The translations under genes were made by a program, and so were the position numbers. From Oscillospiraceae bacterium (GTDB lineage Bacteria > Bacillota > Clostridia > Oscillospirales > Acutalibacteraceae), in NCBI GenBank assembly GCA_029012165.1, contig JAQXLO010000111.1, positions 1 through 5,315 of the forward strand: a stretch of DNA of 5,315 bases. The letters are read 5' to 3'. The notes below the pieces were generated by a model that was not told the origin of the DNA, searched no databases, and saw only the letters and a list, made by a program, of their open reading frames with translations. Of the stretch, positions 4,532-5,315 are shown piece after piece (position 1 is the first letter of the stretch; each line of letters begins with the position of its first letter).

Positions 4532-5315
4532 TCACTTTATGCTCTCATTAACAAGACGGCGCATGAGCGCATCCGTCTCGAAAACGTCCTCTGCCGTATA
4601 TGTGTCGACCTTGGGCACAACAGACGACGCTTTTTCCGCAAGCTCGGCAATTTGCAAAAAGCCTATCTTTCCCCGGCGGAACAGCAGATTCGCCTGTTCG
4701 TTGGCGGAATTGACCGCCGCCGGATAAAGTCCGCCTTTGAGTATTGCCGATTTGCAGAGATTTATACAGGAAAACGTTTCGTAATCGGGCGTTTCAAATG
4801 TGAGCGTACCAAACTGCTCGAGCCGAAGCTGCGGCACGGGTGACGGGTAACGCTCGGGATAGGTCAGCGCATACTGAATCGGAATACGCATATCGGGCAT
4901 TCCCAACTGCGCTATCACGGAATTGTCGCAAAACTCGACGAGCGAATGTACCACGCTTTGACGGTGGACGAGAATATCCACCTGCTCGGGCGACACGCCG
5001 AACAGCCAAACCGCCTCGATAAGCTCCAGTCCCTTGTTCATCATGGTTGCGCTGTCAACGGTAATCTTTGCGCCCATGCTCCAATTCGGGTGGCGCAACG
5101 CTTGCTCTACGGTTACCGATTCTAACTCGGCACGGCTTTTGCCGAAGAACGGTCCGCCGGACGCTGTGAGAATCAAACGCTTGATTTCGCTGTGTCTCGT
5201 CATCCCCTGCAAGGACTGGAAAATTGCGGAGTGTTCACTGTCCACGGGCAAAATCGACACGTTCTTTTCCCTTGCCATGCCCATGACAAGCTGACCGCCC
5301 GCAACCAAAGTTTCC
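4532..5315 (-). CDS. dxr: 1-deoxy-D-xylulose-5-phosphate reductoisomerase (Dxr), C-terminal two thirds
   Basis: This NADPH-dependent cytosolic enzyme rearranges and reduces DXP to 2-C-methyl-D-erythritol 4-phosphate, the first committed MEP-pathway step. The visible 260 residues lack only the N-terminal NADPH-binding Rossmann domain (about 120 residues beyond the right edge). The reading frame is open to the edge, and the TTG at 5306-5308 is not the real start. The first residues, ETLVAGG, are the end of the conserved NKE..V.AG motif. The catalytic and metal-binding parts follow: LPVDSEHSAIFQ (Asp, Ser and Glu), the SGGPF loop, and HPNWSMGAKITVDSATMMNKGLE (active-site His, Asn, Lys and Glu). 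PDMRIPIQYAL and the C-terminal helical domain (VNSANEQANLLFRRGKIGF) complete it. All active-site residues in view are intact. The usual VHPQS segment reads VHRQS here. It is the first visible gene of an operon with rseP and ispG. Confidence 0.97.
   Translation of the reverse strand, partial: ETLVAGGQLVMGMAREKNVSILPVDSEHSAIFQSLQGMTRHSEIKRLILTASGGPFFGKSRAELESVTVEQALRHPNWSMGAKITVDSATMMNKGLELIEAVWLFGVSPEQVDILVHRQSVVHSLVEFCDNSVIAQLGMPDMRIPIQYALTYPERYPSPVPQLRLEQFGTLTFETPDYETFSCINLCKSAILKGGLYPAAVNSANEQANLLFRRGKIGFLQIAELAEKASSVVPKVDTYTAEDVFETDALMRRLVNESIK

Overview
The window looks like a chromosome segment of a spore-forming, moderately GC-rich Firmicute of class Clostridia, most likely an Oscillospirales/Ruminococcaceae-type gut bacterium. 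The reasons are the gene order dxr-rseP-ispG, a pair of small CotF-like spore coat genes, strong AAGGAGG-type ribosome binding sites, near-consensus sigma-A promoters and a PMCA-type calcium P-ATPase. The assignment is inferred from gene content; no rRNA or other taxonomic marker is present.

Left part (1-1370). The first 189 residues of a calcium-type P-type ATPase run leftwards off the window edge. The gene starts at a TTG codon behind a textbook sigma-A promoter whose spacer carries a perfect 12-bp palindrome. Diverging from it is a two-gene unit of a 61-residue and a 97-residue ferritin-like/CotF-type spore coat protein. This unit ends at a long, perfect-stem terminator that also serves the convergent gene on its right.

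Middle part (1388-2334). A leftward gene encodes a zinc-ribbon, single-membrane-span, OB-fold (tRNA_anti-like) envelope protein of unknown role. It diverges from a rightward 61-residue Arc-type ribbon-helix-helix repressor. The 137-bp space between them holds up to five copies of a TGATATCA-like box in two groups, each with exact 11-bp steps. Two of the boxes lie inside the consensus promoter of the zinc-ribbon gene. This looks like a small self-contained regulatory switch and is the most interesting part of the window.

Right part (2338-5315). A leftward operon carries dxr (start beyond the right edge), rseP and ispG. Dxr and IspG are the second and the sixth (penultimate) enzymes of the MEP isoprenoid pathway, and RseP is an intramembrane site-2 protease. 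The genes are tightly packed: 9 bp between dxr and rseP, and a TTGA stop/start overlap between rseP and ispG. The operon ends at a strong terminator directly after ispG, with no polC following. No tRNA, rRNA, CRISPR array, insertion sequence or phage gene was seen.
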